Shown: one piece after another, positions 7,506 to 16,035 of the stretch
Numbering within the stretch: position 1 is the first letter of the stretch
How the letters are laid out: every line of letters starts with the position of its first letter
Assembly (NCBI GenBank): GCA_012516755.1
Contig: JAAYWE010000241.1
Location: 1 to 22,209 of the forward strand
DNA: 22,209 nt
Direction: 5' to 3'
Source: Treponema sp.
GTDB lineage: Bacteria; Spirochaetota; Spirochaetia; Treponematales; Rectinemataceae
The notes under the pieces: model-generated
Told to the model about the DNA's origin: nothing
The model's database searches: none
The model's input: the letters and a program-made list of their open reading frames with translations, nothing else
Program-made: the position numbers and the translations under genes

Positions 7506-8075
7506 ATGCGTCTCTTCGTCGCCCTGCCTTTTCCGGCTGCTGTCCAGAATCAGATAGGAACCTACTGCGGCTCTATAGAGACGGCTTTTAGACCTGCCCG
7601 TCCTTCTTGGGTTCCCCCTCAGAATCTGCATCTGACTCTTCATTTCTTTGGAGAATTAGAAGTAGAAAAGGCGAAAGAGCTTGAAAATCTGCTTTCCGAT
7701 GCGGCTAATCTCTGCCCTCCCCTCAGGATAACTACAGAAGGGCTGTCTGTTCTCCCAGCCATGAATAGACCAAGAGTGCTCTATCTTGCAGCGCGTATAG
7801 AGCCATCAGAACCGCTTACGATTTTAATAGATAGGATACGCGAGATAGCAGCCCAACTTGGAGCACAGACCGATGCTCGCCCATGGAAGGCTCATCTTAC
7901 CCTCGCGCGGCTCAAGCTGCCTTATGCCCCCAATCTTTCGTCGCTCCCTAAACCCCCAATGCTGAGCCTATATATCGATTCTTTTGAGCTTCTGCAGTCG
8001 ACCCTTAGTCCTGTTGGCGCAATCTATTCCAAAATAAGGCGTTTTGCGCTTTACACCGACACAAGCACATTGTAG
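7506..8075 (+). CDS. thpR: RNA 2',3'-cyclic phosphodiesterase (2H family)
   Basis: This is a 2H-superfamily enzyme that opens 2',3'-cyclic phosphates on RNA; the family was earlier called 2'-5' RNA ligase. The 189 residues carry the two catalytic motifs: HLTLHFFG (His42) and RPWKAHLTLARL (His130). Length and spacing match bacterial ThpR. The start MRLFVALPFP is the family's usual N-terminus. It is the last gene of the plus-strand cluster, and its 3' end overlaps the convergent lipid kinase gene by 25 bp. Confidence 0.93.
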   Translation: MRLFVALPFPAAVQNQIGTYCGSIETAFRPARPSWVPPQNLHLTLHFFGELEVEKAKELENLLSDAANLCPPLRITTEGLSVLPAMNRPRVLYLAARIEPSEPLTILIDRIREIAAQLGAQTDARPWKAHLTLARLKLPYAPNLSSLPKPPMLSLYIDSFELLQSTLSPVGAIYSKIRRFALYTDTSTL

Positions 8076-9112
8076 GCGTTCTGAAGTCTCTCCATTTCAA
8101 GCGGAAAGTCACACTTTGCAAGGAGAGTCGTCTCTCCGTCGCACTGCAAGGGAATGCTCTCGTGGTAGTCTATCTGGAGTCTGTCCGCTGTAAAATGTGT
8201 AAGTTCTCGGATATGTTCGTGCTTCCCATTTTCTATGGACCCTTTTAAAATGAGCTTTCTAAAGAGGCTGGTCTGAGATATGGCAATGCAGTTGTGCTCA
8301 TTGGGAAGTATGCTCTTATGTGAGCCATAATATCGGTTGCCCGAAGCTCCCATGGCTACCAAGAGTCGAGGAAGCTCGGAATCCAGTACAAGTCTGCCTC
8401 TGTTCCAAGCCCTGAGACCCATGTTAACCACTTTATAGACACGATCATAGAACATAGTCCCTATATCGACCCAAAACTTGTAGGAATCCCCAGGAAAATG
8501 ACGCTTAAGGCGATTTGTCATCTCCGCCACATAGGCATCCAGACCTATGCTGGCGATATTGAAAGAATAGCGAGGCAGCGCTCCTCCTTCATAGCTTGGG
8601 GTGATTTTTAGCGCCGGCTTTCGCTCGAGAATTGCTGGATTGAGGAACCTCTCTAAAGCAACAAAGAGATCTCTTCCCTCCGAGCCGTCATTGCCAGTTC
8701 CAAAGGGCAATCTAACTAATCCAAAGCGATCCTTCTCGGATTCCGGAAGCAATGTGAGTTGTTCAGCAGTCTCGAGACTTGTGCCATCTCCTCCGGCTGT
8801 TATGATAATGTGGTAGGAATCTTTTCCATTGGATGGAGAATGCTCCAGTATGCGCTGGACTATAGTTGCAGCGTGTCCGCATCTCTCGGTCAGGTGCATT
8901 TTCAGGCTTAACGGAGCCTTGCGTAGAGGCAGCTCGAGTGACCGGCTCACCATCTCTTTTAGCTCTCTCATTCGCTTCTTTGAATGGTGGATCCGGCTAA
9001 AACCACCAGCTTTGGGATTAGCAACCACATCGATAATGAGGCACTTATCCGGGAAAACCGGTGAGTGAGCTAAAATGGTGTTTAGTCCCTCTGCTAAATC
9101 TTCGGGCTTCAT
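8051..9112 (-). CDS. Diacylglycerol kinase family lipid kinase
   Basis: The 353 residues belong to the diacylglycerol/sphingosine kinase catalytic family, which phosphorylates a lipid hydroxyl with ATP at the membrane. Seen: VVANPKAGG (29-37), the nucleotide loop TAGGDGTSLE (105-114), LPFGTGND (135-142) and the late CDGE (324-327) that usually completes the site. There is no membrane helix, as in soluble DgkB/YegS-type enzymes. The actual lipid cannot be named. The ATG is one base after the stop of the upstream histidine kinase, so the two are co-transcribed and probably translationally coupled. The family's DAG kinases recycle diacylglycerol to phosphatidate, but a signalling role is possible given the partner. 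Confidence 0.85.
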   Translation of the reverse strand: MKPEDLAEGLNTILAHSPVFPDKCLIIDVVANPKAGGFSRIHHSKKRMRELKEMVSRSLELPLRKAPLSLKMHLTERCGHAATIVQRILEHSPSNGKDSYHIIITAGGDGTSLETAEQLTLLPESEKDRFGLVRLPFGTGNDGSEGRDLFVALERFLNPAILERKPALKITPSYEGGALPRYSFNIASIGLDAYVAEMTNRLKRHFPGDSYKFWVDIGTMFYDRVYKVVNMGLRAWNRGRLVLDSELPRLLVAMGASGNRYYGSHKSILPNEHNCIAISQTSLFRKLILKGSIENGKHEHIRELTHFTADRLQIDYHESIPLQCDGETTLLAKCDFPLEMERLQNAYNVLVSV

Positions 9113-9113
9113 A

Positions 9114-12100
9114 TCATAATAGATTGTATGACGATATCTCTTTAGTGTCTACATTATCCTTGCCTGGAGATATGGCGCTTATCTCGTCTATTGCTTTCAT
9201 TACATAGGACATCTCATCTGCGGAAAAGTCGATTTTAGGCACAAGACGAGAGAGAGTTTTCTTGATAAAGAGCCGATTCTTGGTCGTTTCCTGCTCATAT
9301 GTCGAAGCATGATTCATCATCAAGACAGTGCATGGAAGAGGATTGCTGTAACCTCCAATTATCTCGAAGCCAAGTTTCTTGAACATTTGAATCAGACCTG
9401 TTTCGTCGGCAAAGGTATCTATAAAAATCTGTTTTGCGCCCCGACCGCGAACATATAGATAAGATAGCACCATGATTTCGAATGAAGTAAAGCCCTGGCG
9501 CTCCTCCTTCGTCACCGCTAGCCTGTCGATCTCCGCATATGGAGCGCCATCGAGATAGGGGCCGATTTCGAAGTTCTCCTCGATAGGAATATGCCCAGTT
9601 GCTTCGCTCAGATGAATAGATACGGTACCGATGGGCTGAAGCCCTTTATAAGCAAGGATATGAAAAGCCGTCTCGTCGCACTTGCGATGTATGGTTTCTT
9701 CCTTGTAGCCTTTTTCTCCCACGAGCACCTTGCGCTGTATATAATAGCTATCATCAAATTGGTTCGGCTCGCTGGCATTGATAAACCATACTCTATCCTT
9801 GTCTTGGATTGCGGATGGCAGAATTACAGTAAAAGTGGTGCCCTTTCCAGGCTGGCTGCTCAGCAAGATACGTCCCCCATATTTTGTTACGATATGATTA
9901 GCAAAACTCAAGCCCATGCCGCTAACCGAGCTCGCCTCTTCAACCGTCAGAAAATCATTGACAATCCTATCGAATTTCTCATTCCTCATGCCTATACCGG
10001 TATCTTGGATCAAGACTAGCACATCATCTCCTTCCTGCCGACAGGAAAGCGTCAGAACTCCGTCGCTGCGCATTGCCTGAACAGCATTGATGATTAGGCT
10101 AAGAAATACCTGCTGAAGCTCGGTAGAATTTGCAAGAATTTCCTTGACGCTGTCGTAGGACTTTCGCACGATAATAGATCCAAAATCGATACTCCGCATT
10201 GCCATTTTGAGAGAGTTTTCGAGCACATTTATGATATTTAGCATCTCTAAAGAAGTATGTGTCTTCTTTGAATAGACCATAAGACTATTGATAAAATCCA
10301 GAGCGCTCTTAGAGTAACGGGCTATATCCTCAGTATATCCACGGATTGTGCTGCCCTCCGTAACCTCTTCCAGAATCAAATCCGTTGTGCCAAGAATACC
10401 GCCAATTGGATTGTTTATTTCGTGCGCGATTGTGGAAACGAGCGAGCCAATCGCAGCGAGTTTTTCTTCTGAAATGGTGTCTTCCTGCTCACTTTTCTGT
10501 TTGCTTATATCCTGGAAAAGCTCGATGAAAGCCCCTAAAGATGCTTCCTGCGTAGGAATGGGGTAGAAATTGAGCGAGAAGGTCAGTTGGGTTCGGTTGT
10601 CCTGTCTTTCGCCATTGAAAGGCAGCTTTGTATGAAGGCAGTCCTGAGCTAGGCATTCGGCACAAGGGCGATCCCTATTGAAATAAGCCTTGTAGCACTT
10701 AGATCCTATAAGCTCCTTCTGAGTCTTTTCGAAATAGCGCTGAGCGGCAAAGTTGGCGGTTACGATATTGTAATTGATGTCCTGTATCGAAATAGGTGTT
10801 GAGATTCCATCGAAAAAGGCTTCGAACTTTCTCTGGTTTATCAGCTGTTTGTTAGCATCTTGAAGACGCTTTTGATGCTGGCGCAAGCGCTCGTAAGTTA
10901 TGGCATTTTCCATTGCCACCGAGGCTTGATCGGCGAGAAATTTCAATACATCGAGTTCATACTTATTGTAATAATCCTTCTCCAGGCGCGGACCAAGAAT
11001 GATAAATCCATTGAGCCTCTCCTTGAACTTTAAGGGAAGTACAAGGCTCGCCAGGACTGTCTGATGCTTTTGGCCTTTTATCAACATTATACCTATGTTC
11101 CACTGGGAATACACTTGTTCTTCTTGAGAGGCACGATTTTGATAGGCCTGGACGAAAGGAGATGACTTGGGCACAAGGACCTGATTACTCGGGTTCTGGT
11201 TTCCTTGTTCCTGTATGAAATCCAAGCCATGAGAAGCGATAACTTTAAAATTCTGCGATCTATATTCGTTTAAGAGAACAAACGCCCACTCGAGCTTTAA
11301 TGCTGATATCACATTATCTACAATCAACTTCGAAAGCTCCTCGAGGTTTACAATAGAAGTGAGCTTAGTAGAAAAATTCCTGAGTTCCCTATAATAGAGA
11401 AAGCTCCTTCCACCCGAGATATGTTCAAGAAGAGTCTGCATAGCTGTTCTCAGGGGGCCAAATATCAGAGCAGAGCAGATACCAAGACAGAGAGCTAAAA
11501 GGATTAAAGTCGAGTTTGGCACATAGAGGTCGAGCTTGAAGAGGAAAATAAAGAACAGCATATATATGATACTCGAAAAGGCTGCCACGAGTGAGCCGAG
11601 AATAATATTGAATACTGTGGAAGAATAGTGAATAAGTTTATATTTATATATAGTAAAAAATATTATCGACGAGTTGATCATCGCTGCAATCATGTCCACT
11701 GGATAGCGCCCAACGGGTTCGTATAGGTAAGCCAATACTCCGACCATAAGCACAACTACGCCTACCAGCATCAGCCGCAGAGCGCGTTTTTGGAACTTAT
11801 TCTTATTGACCTTTTGTTCCTTCAGCAAAAGAAGAATAGCCAGAAGCAAGTAAACATATGCAAGAGAATAGACTATGAGCGCATCTTGCCCAAGGGTATA
11901 ATGATAATCAAGGCCTTCGAACCAGATATTCTCAACAATGGAGCCGGAAAAATTCAGATAGAGCAGATAAGCATATAGGCCATATCCAATATAGAGAAAA
12001 CTTCGGAAGAGCTTTTTCTGACTCTTAGAAAAATAGAGAAGTGTGGCAAATATGGCAAACGGTGCCCCAAGTAACCCTACTAACTTTATTTTGATTGCGT

Positions 12101-12290
12101 CGGATAGGCTTATAAATCCAATATTACTATAAGCCATGAAGGCGCCGAGGCTCCAGAGTGCCATCATGACCATATATATAAGAAATGAAATACTTACGCG
12201 CTCTTTTCTGCTTGAAATACCAAAAATTATGAAAAAGACATAGATGCAGAATGAAAAAGCAGCAATGAGCGATGAAAGATTGATAATCAT
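9114..12290 (-). CDS. Multidomain membrane histidine kinase with C-terminal GNAT/acyltransferase-like domain
   Basis: The 1058-residue sensor reads as follows. Residues 1-255 contain seven to eight hydrophobic segments (HisKA_7TM-like sensor). About 310-465 is GAF-like. About 485-600 is PAS, with cysteines 532, 543, 546 and 551. HisKA has the phospho-acceptor His623 (STIAHEINNPIG). HATPase_c has the N box around Asn735, DTGIG (763-767) and GMGLSFANHI (791-800), ending near 826. Residues 830-1000 form a separate domain with FHILAYKGLQPIGTVSIH, IDRLAVTKEERQG and a YExxGF-like MFKKLGFEIIGG, close in pattern to N-acyl amino acid synthase/FeeM-type GNATs. A 58-residue tail follows. An AGGAG site supports the start. 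No response regulator or receiver domain is nearby. The kinase call is firm; the acyltransferase call is by motif order only. Confidence 0.88.
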   Translation of the reverse strand: MIINLSSLIAAFSFCIYVFFIIFGISSRKERVSISFLIYMVMMALWSLGAFMAYSNIGFISLSDAIKIKLVGLLGAPFAIFATLLYFSKSQKKLFRSFLYIGYGLYAYLLYLNFSGSIVENIWFEGLDYHYTLGQDALIVYSLAYVYLLLAILLLLKEQKVNKNKFQKRALRLMLVGVVVLMVGVLAYLYEPVGRYPVDMIAAMINSSIIFFTIYKYKLIHYSSTVFNIILGSLVAAFSSIIYMLFFIFLFKLDLYVPNSTLILLALCLGICSALIFGPLRTAMQTLLEHISGGRSFLYYRELRNFSTKLTSIVNLEELSKLIVDNVISALKLEWAFVLLNEYRSQNFKVIASHGLDFIQEQGNQNPSNQVLVPKSSPFVQAYQNRASQEEQVYSQWNIGIMLIKGQKHQTVLASLVLPLKFKERLNGFIILGPRLEKDYYNKYELDVLKFLADQASVAMENAITYERLRQHQKRLQDANKQLINQRKFEAFFDGISTPISIQDINYNIVTANFAAQRYFEKTQKELIGSKCYKAYFNRDRPCAECLAQDCLHTKLPFNGERQDNRTQLTFSLNFYPIPTQEASLGAFIELFQDISKQKSEQEDTISEEKLAAIGSLVSTIAHEINNPIGGILGTTDLILEEVTEGSTIRGYTEDIARYSKSALDFINSLMVYSKKTHTSLEMLNIINVLENSLKMAMRSIDFGSIIVRKSYDSVKEILANSTELQQVFLSLIINAVQAMRSDGVLTLSCRQEGDDVLVLIQDTGIGMRNEKFDRIVNDFLTVEEASSVSGMGLSFANHIVTKYGGRILLSSQPGKGTTFTVILPSAIQDKDRVWFINASEPNQFDDSYYIQRKVLVGEKGYKEETIHRKCDETAFHILAYKGLQPIGTVSIHLSEATGHIPIEENFEIGPYLDGAPYAEIDRLAVTKEERQGFTSFEIMVLSYLYVRGRGAKQIFIDTFADETGLIQMFKKLGFEIIGGYSNPLPCTVLMMNHASTYEQETTKNRLFIKKTLSRLVPKIDFSADEMSYVMKAIDEISAISPGKDNVDTKEISSYNLL

Positions 12291-12335
12291 CGACCTGCTC
12301 CTGCCCGATGATAATGCTATGGATTATTGGCGGGT

Positions 12336-12344
12336 ATTATAACA
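12336..12344 (-). promoter_or_regulatory. Extended -10 promoter of the histidine kinase gene
   Basis: On the minus strand TGTTATAAT is an exact -10 hexamer with the TGn extension, 45 bp before the ATG. No good -35 is visible, which is normal for extended -10 promoters. It separates the kinase-lipid kinase unit from tonB just upstream. Confidence 0.55.
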
Positions 12345-12368
12345 CATCATAGGTATGGGTAGTATACA

Positions 12369-13397
12369 TCAGAATCTATAAACAAAGCGCCCCTGAATGG
12401 TATCCCCACTCTTATTCCAGAATGACGCCCGTTTGAAACCATAGAGCACAGCAGCGTCGATTTCCGGATCTCCCGAGGATTGCAGAATTTCAACCCCTCT
12501 CAGCTGACGATCCTTGGTAATCGAAAAGCCTATGACAACCGGATTGAGCAAACGACCAGCCTTATAATCGGCTTTTTCGACATTATAGCCTGCATCCTCT
12601 AACATCTCCCAGAGTTTGTCGCGGATTTCTAATGGCACGGGATTTGTCAGACGATACTCCTTTCCATTCCATGAATAATAGTTGAGAAAGGCTCGCTTTC
12701 GCGATTCGGCAGAAGCAATAAGTGTATTTGGAGGAACAATTTCAGGGGGTATTGCGTTGAATAGCTCGGCCGGAACGATCTCCGGCAGAGGCATGCTCAA
12801 ATAGATAGGAACATAAAGGCTTTGGCCAACGCTATCCGATGATCCGCCCAGAGTCGTTTCAACGGTGTTTCCTTTTTCAGCCTTGGTGATGCGCACAGCC
12901 TCTCCAGTGCCCCATGGGACCTGTCCCTCGCCCGGTGCCAGCACCGAAGATTCACTCGAGCTGACCCGCGAACCAGGCCCTCGTTCGCCAGGGATCCAGG
13001 GTATTTCCGGCTCTTGTACTGCTGCTGTCTCCGGAACAATGGGAGTCGGTGTAGGCTCAGCCTCGACAGAGGGACTGGGTACAAGAGGCTCTGCCGGCTT
13101 AGGCTTAGCACTGGTATCTGCTTGAGGTTTGGGAACTTGGACCGGAGGCGGTGCTGGTTTTTCCGCAACAAGACTTTCTTCCTTTTCGATCGGAGACCCC
13201 TTACCAATGTCGTTTGTTACTGGACCTTGAATATTCACAATGAGGGATTTATTGCTGAAATCAATGCTCTCCGGCCTAAGAATATCGAATAATATGCCGA
13301 CGCCTAACAGAAGAGCATATATTGCAATTGCAATGATATATGAGTGAATAGTGCGTTTTCGCTGTTCTCGCTCTTCGTAGGTGAGGGCCTCGCTCAT
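12369..13397 (-). CDS. tonB: TonB-like energy transducer
   Basis: TonB spans the periplasm and passes proton-motive energy from ExbB-ExbD to outer-membrane receptors. The 342 residues show a cytoplasmic start, one membrane anchor (about 18-38), a Pro-rich linker (about 80-135, PAPPPVQVPKP), a Gly/Ser-rich middle, and a C-terminal TonB fold with NPVVIGFSITKDRQLRGVEI (285-304) and SSGDPEIDAAVLYGFKRASFW (307-327). It is longer than E. coli TonB (239). A second Pro-rich stretch (about 198-224) precedes the C domain. The start overlaps the exbD stop as ATGA. No TonB-dependent receptor is in the window. Confidence 0.88.
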   Translation of the reverse strand: MSEALTYEEREQRKRTIHSYIIAIAIYALLLGVGILFDILRPESIDFSNKSLIVNIQGPVTNDIGKGSPIEKEESLVAEKPAPPPVQVPKPQADTSAKPKPAEPLVPSPSVEAEPTPTPIVPETAAVQEPEIPWIPGERGPGSRVSSSESSVLAPGEGQVPWGTGEAVRITKAEKGNTVETTLGGSSDSVGQSLYVPIYLSMPLPEIVPAELFNAIPPEIVPPNTLIASAESRKRAFLNYYSWNGKEYRLTNPVPLEIRDKLWEMLEDAGYNVEKADYKAGRLLNPVVIGFSITKDRQLRGVEILQSSGDPEIDAAVLYGFKRASFWNKSGDTIQGRFVYRF

Positions 13398-13813
13398 CTC
13401 ACCACCTTTTCTTTTCGCGTTATAAGGCCGACATTCTCAACGCCATTCATTCGCAATGCATCGAGCACAGATATAATCAGCTGATATTCCGCCCCGGCTC
13501 GACCTTCCAAGACCGCGCGAATCTGTTTGGCATCCGAGCCGCTCACGCGCTTACTCAGCACCGATTGGAGGCTTCCAATGTTGGTTTTAGTCTTATCGAC
13601 ATAGATTTCATCCGAGGACACGACTACTACCCTCAATTCGGGCGTGGAGATTGTCTGAGCCGTCTTGGAAGAAGGGAGCTGCAAGTTTATGCCCGGGGCA
13701 GTCCTGAAGGTCGTCGTAATCATGAAAAAAATGACCAGCTGAAGTATGATATCGATTAGAGGCGTAAGATCGAAATTGATCTTCGGCGTAAGTTTGTGGT
13801 TCCGAGCCATCAT
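13394..13813 (-). CDS. exbD: Biopolymer transport protein ExbD/TolR
   Basis: ExbD is the proton-channel partner of ExbB, powering TonB. The 139 residues have a single helix (about 16-36) holding the conserved proton-carrying Asp21 (LTPLIDIILQLVIFF), then a periplasmic domain with the usual strand pattern (LRVVVVSSDEIYVD) and an Ala/Leu-rich C-terminal helix (YQLIISVLDALRMNGVENVGL). The first of two adjacent ATGs is taken; it overlaps the exbB stop as ATGA and has AAGGAGG just upstream. ExbD and TolR cannot be told apart by sequence alone, but the following tonB favours ExbD. Confidence 0.93.
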   Translation of the reverse strand: MMARNHKLTPKINFDLTPLIDIILQLVIFFMITTTFRTAPGINLQLPSSKTAQTISTPELRVVVVSSDEIYVDKTKTNIGSLQSVLSKRVSGSDAKQIRAVLEGRAGAEYQLIISVLDALRMNGVENVGLITRKEKVVR

Positions 13814-14463
13814 GCCTCCTTCGAGGGCTTCTCCTCGGCCCTTTCGGGTTCTTTGCCGCCATAGCTCGAGATAAAGCTCACCAGATTATTCACCTGCGTT
13901 TCGAGGCGAGTCATGATCAAGTTAATTCTCGATACAAAATAATTGTAAATCATGATGACAGGAATCGCGACCACAAGCCCACCTACCGTTGTAATGAGAG
14001 CTTCCGCTACTCCGCTTGCCAGTGCGGCAGGATCGCTGACAGCGCCAAATTTTCCTAAAACGCCAAAGGCGCGCATGGTACCCGTGACAGTTCCCAAAAG
14101 CCCAAGCAAGGTTGAAATGTTGGAGATTGTGCCGAGCGTAGTAAGCCCTCTCTCCAAACTGACCGATTCCAGAGATGCGGCATCTTTCAAAAGCTCGCGC
14201 TGCAAGTATTCGGGTTGTTCCCTGTTTTCGATTCCAACCTTTAGCAATTTCGAAAAAGGCGATATATTTTGGTCGCATATGGCAAGCGCTTCCGAAAAAT
14301 GTCCTTCCATCAAGCTTGTCTTTATGCGTAAGAATAGCTTCTCTTCATCGATCGAAATCCGCTTTAAATACAATAGACGTTCTATGACAATCGCGAGTGC
14401 TACCAAAGATAATCCCATAATGACCCATAGGATAGGTCCACCCTTGCTGATGAAATCTAACAT
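13810..14463 (-). CDS. exbB: MotA/TolQ/ExbB proton channel protein
   Basis: ExbB is the three-helix scaffold subunit of the proton channel that drives TonB. The 217 residues show TM1 (about 10-32), a cytoplasmic loop (33-110), TM2 with LGLLGTVTGTMRAFG (120-134) and TM3 with ALITTVGGLVVAIPVIM (155-171), the family's conserved helices. A charged Lys/Glu tail ends the protein. An AAGGAG site precedes the ATG. It is the first gene of a tight exbB-exbD-tonB operon in which both junctions overlap by four bases. Confidence 0.94.
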   Translation of the reverse strand: MLDFISKGGPILWVIMGLSLVALAIVIERLLYLKRISIDEEKLFLRIKTSLMEGHFSEALAICDQNISPFSKLLKVGIENREQPEYLQRELLKDAASLESVSLERGLTTLGTISNISTLLGLLGTVTGTMRAFGVLGKFGAVSDPAALASGVAEALITTVGGLVVAIPVIMIYNYFVSRINLIMTRLETQVNNLVSFISSYGGKEPERAEEKPSKEA

Positions 14464-14481
14464 GTCTACTCCTTGAGAAAA

Positions 14482-14510
14482 ATATCAGCATCTAAAAATA
14501 TATCGCTCAA
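14482..14510 (-). promoter_or_regulatory. Candidate promoter of exbB-exbD-tonB
   Basis: On the minus strand TTGAGC (14510-14505), a 17-bp spacer and TGATAT (14487-14482) lie 18 bp before the exbB ATG and just after the purB stop. No Fur-like box was recognised. Confidence 0.5.
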
Positions 14511-14511
14511 T

Positions 14512-15909
14512 TCAATGTTCATCCATTGCGAGCCTTCGGATGCGCCCTGCCATGGCCAGCGCTCGTTTTTCGGCTGCACCTATATAAATATCGACATCAA
14601 ATAGTTTTTCGATAGTATCTGAAGATAAGAATGAAGCGATAAATTCATCAGACTCGATTAGAGACTTGAGAGGATTGGAGTTTCCTTCTCTTACTGCTTG
14701 CCATGCCAGCATTGCCATATTCCGAAGGCGCTCATGAGCAATCTGCCGATCTGCGCCCCGTTTGCCAAGAGCCATGAGAACCCGCTCGGTCGCGGAAAAA
14801 GGCGCATAAGCATCCAGAGTGCGTCGGATGGCTTCATTATCGATGATCTGCCCATCTATAATATGCCGCATAGTCGAAAACAGCTCATCTATGGCAAGAA
14901 ATGCTTCGGGTAGAATGATGCGCCTATTGGCCGAATCGTCGAGAGTACGCTCCAGAATAGACAAAGCCGCATTGTCCCATGCAATATTCGCAAAGCTTGG
15001 AAAGAGTCGAGCCAGAGATTCTATCCTTTCGCATTCGATTGGGTTGCGCTTAAAGGGCATAGCGGAAGAGCCAATCTGATGTTCTCCGAAAGGCTCGCAG
15101 ATTTCACCCAGCATCGGCATCTGCAAAATGCGAAAATCAAAAGCCATCTTATGAAGAATCGCAGCGATCTCTGCCAATAGGGAAATTATCCGGTAATCCT
15201 GAACTCGCGCATAGGTCTGAGTACTGACATCGAAAAATTCAATACCCAGATCCTCGGACAAAACTCTTTCGAAATCATCGAGGTTTTCCAATCCGATAAG
15301 CTCCGCATAGGATGCCGAAGTGCCCACCGCACCCTTGAAACCCTTTCCCCTGATATCCGCAATCGCATAAGAAAGGCGCTCGTAGGCCTCTGCGAGGTCC
15401 TGAGCATAACAAGCATAGCGATATCCGATTGTCGTAGGTTCTGCAGGCTGCAAGTGAGTAAAAGCCATGGCTGGCAATGAGGCATAGTCTTCTATTTTTC
15501 CGGCCAACGCCAGGAGGAGCTTTGTAAAATCTTCTTTTACAAGAGAAAGGCTATCGCGAATCCTCAGGACGTCTGCATTGTCCTCTATGTCCATCGAAGT
15601 CGCTCCCAGATGGAGCACTCCGCCTGCCTCCAGACATTGCGAAGCAAAAACTCTAAGCTCCGCCATTAGGTCGTGGTGAATCGAATCTTCAATTCTATTG
15701 GCCTCTTCGAAATCGATATCATCTGCATGGCTCTCCAGTTCGGCAATTTGAGAAGGCGTTACAAGGCCATAACGCGATTCTGCCCTGGCAAGAGCTATCC
15801 ATATATGACGCCAGAGTTTGCGCTTATTGCGCTCGCTCCATATCTCTCGCATTTTTTCGCTTCCATAGCGCCACGTAAAAGGAGATTGAAACCGATCAAA
15901 GTTTTCCAT
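14512..15909 (-). CDS. purB: Adenylosuccinate lyase
   Basis: PurB catalyses two fumarate-releasing steps: SAICAR to AICAR in purine synthesis, and adenylosuccinate to AMP. The 465 residues follow the fumarase/aspartase superfamily: LHLGATSMDIEDNAD (99-113), FTHLQPAEPTT (150-160) and the signature loop GSSAMPFKRNPIECERI (280-296) with the catalytic serine. The length is normal for the family. The ATG has no ribosome binding site, and a -10-like hexamer lies 6 nt upstream, so the message may be leaderless. It runs divergently from ssb and toward exbB, 48 bp downstream. Confidence 0.96.
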   Translation of the reverse strand: MENFDRFQSPFTWRYGSEKMREIWSERNKRKLWRHIWIALARAESRYGLVTPSQIAELESHADDIDFEEANRIEDSIHHDLMAELRVFASQCLEAGGVLHLGATSMDIEDNADVLRIRDSLSLVKEDFTKLLLALAGKIEDYASLPAMAFTHLQPAEPTTIGYRYACYAQDLAEAYERLSYAIADIRGKGFKGAVGTSASYAELIGLENLDDFERVLSEDLGIEFFDVSTQTYARVQDYRIISLLAEIAAILHKMAFDFRILQMPMLGEICEPFGEHQIGSSAMPFKRNPIECERIESLARLFPSFANIAWDNAALSILERTLDDSANRRIILPEAFLAIDELFSTMRHIIDGQIIDNEAIRRTLDAYAPFSATERVLMALGKRGADRQIAHERLRNMAMLAWQAVREGNSNPLKSLIESDEFIASFLSSDTIEKLFDVDIYIGAAEKRALAMAGRIRRLAMDEH

Positions 15910-15915
15910 GTGTAT

Positions 15916-15944
15916 ATATTAGCAAAGAGGGCATAAAAATTGAA
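15916..15944 (-). promoter_or_regulatory. Candidate leaderless promoter of purB
   Basis: On the minus strand TTCAAT (15944-15939), a 17-bp spacer and TAATAT (15921-15916) end 6 nt before the purB ATG, putting the likely transcription start at or next to the start codon. An inverted repeat GAATC-N9-GATTC (15942-15960) overlaps the -35. Confidence 0.45.
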
Positions 15945-16035
15945 TCAGGGATAGGGATTCCTGGCGAATTAGTCATGCAGGCCAGCGATGACGCAGCTGC
16001 AATCTAGACGCACGGCTAATACGCAAGGAGGTCGT

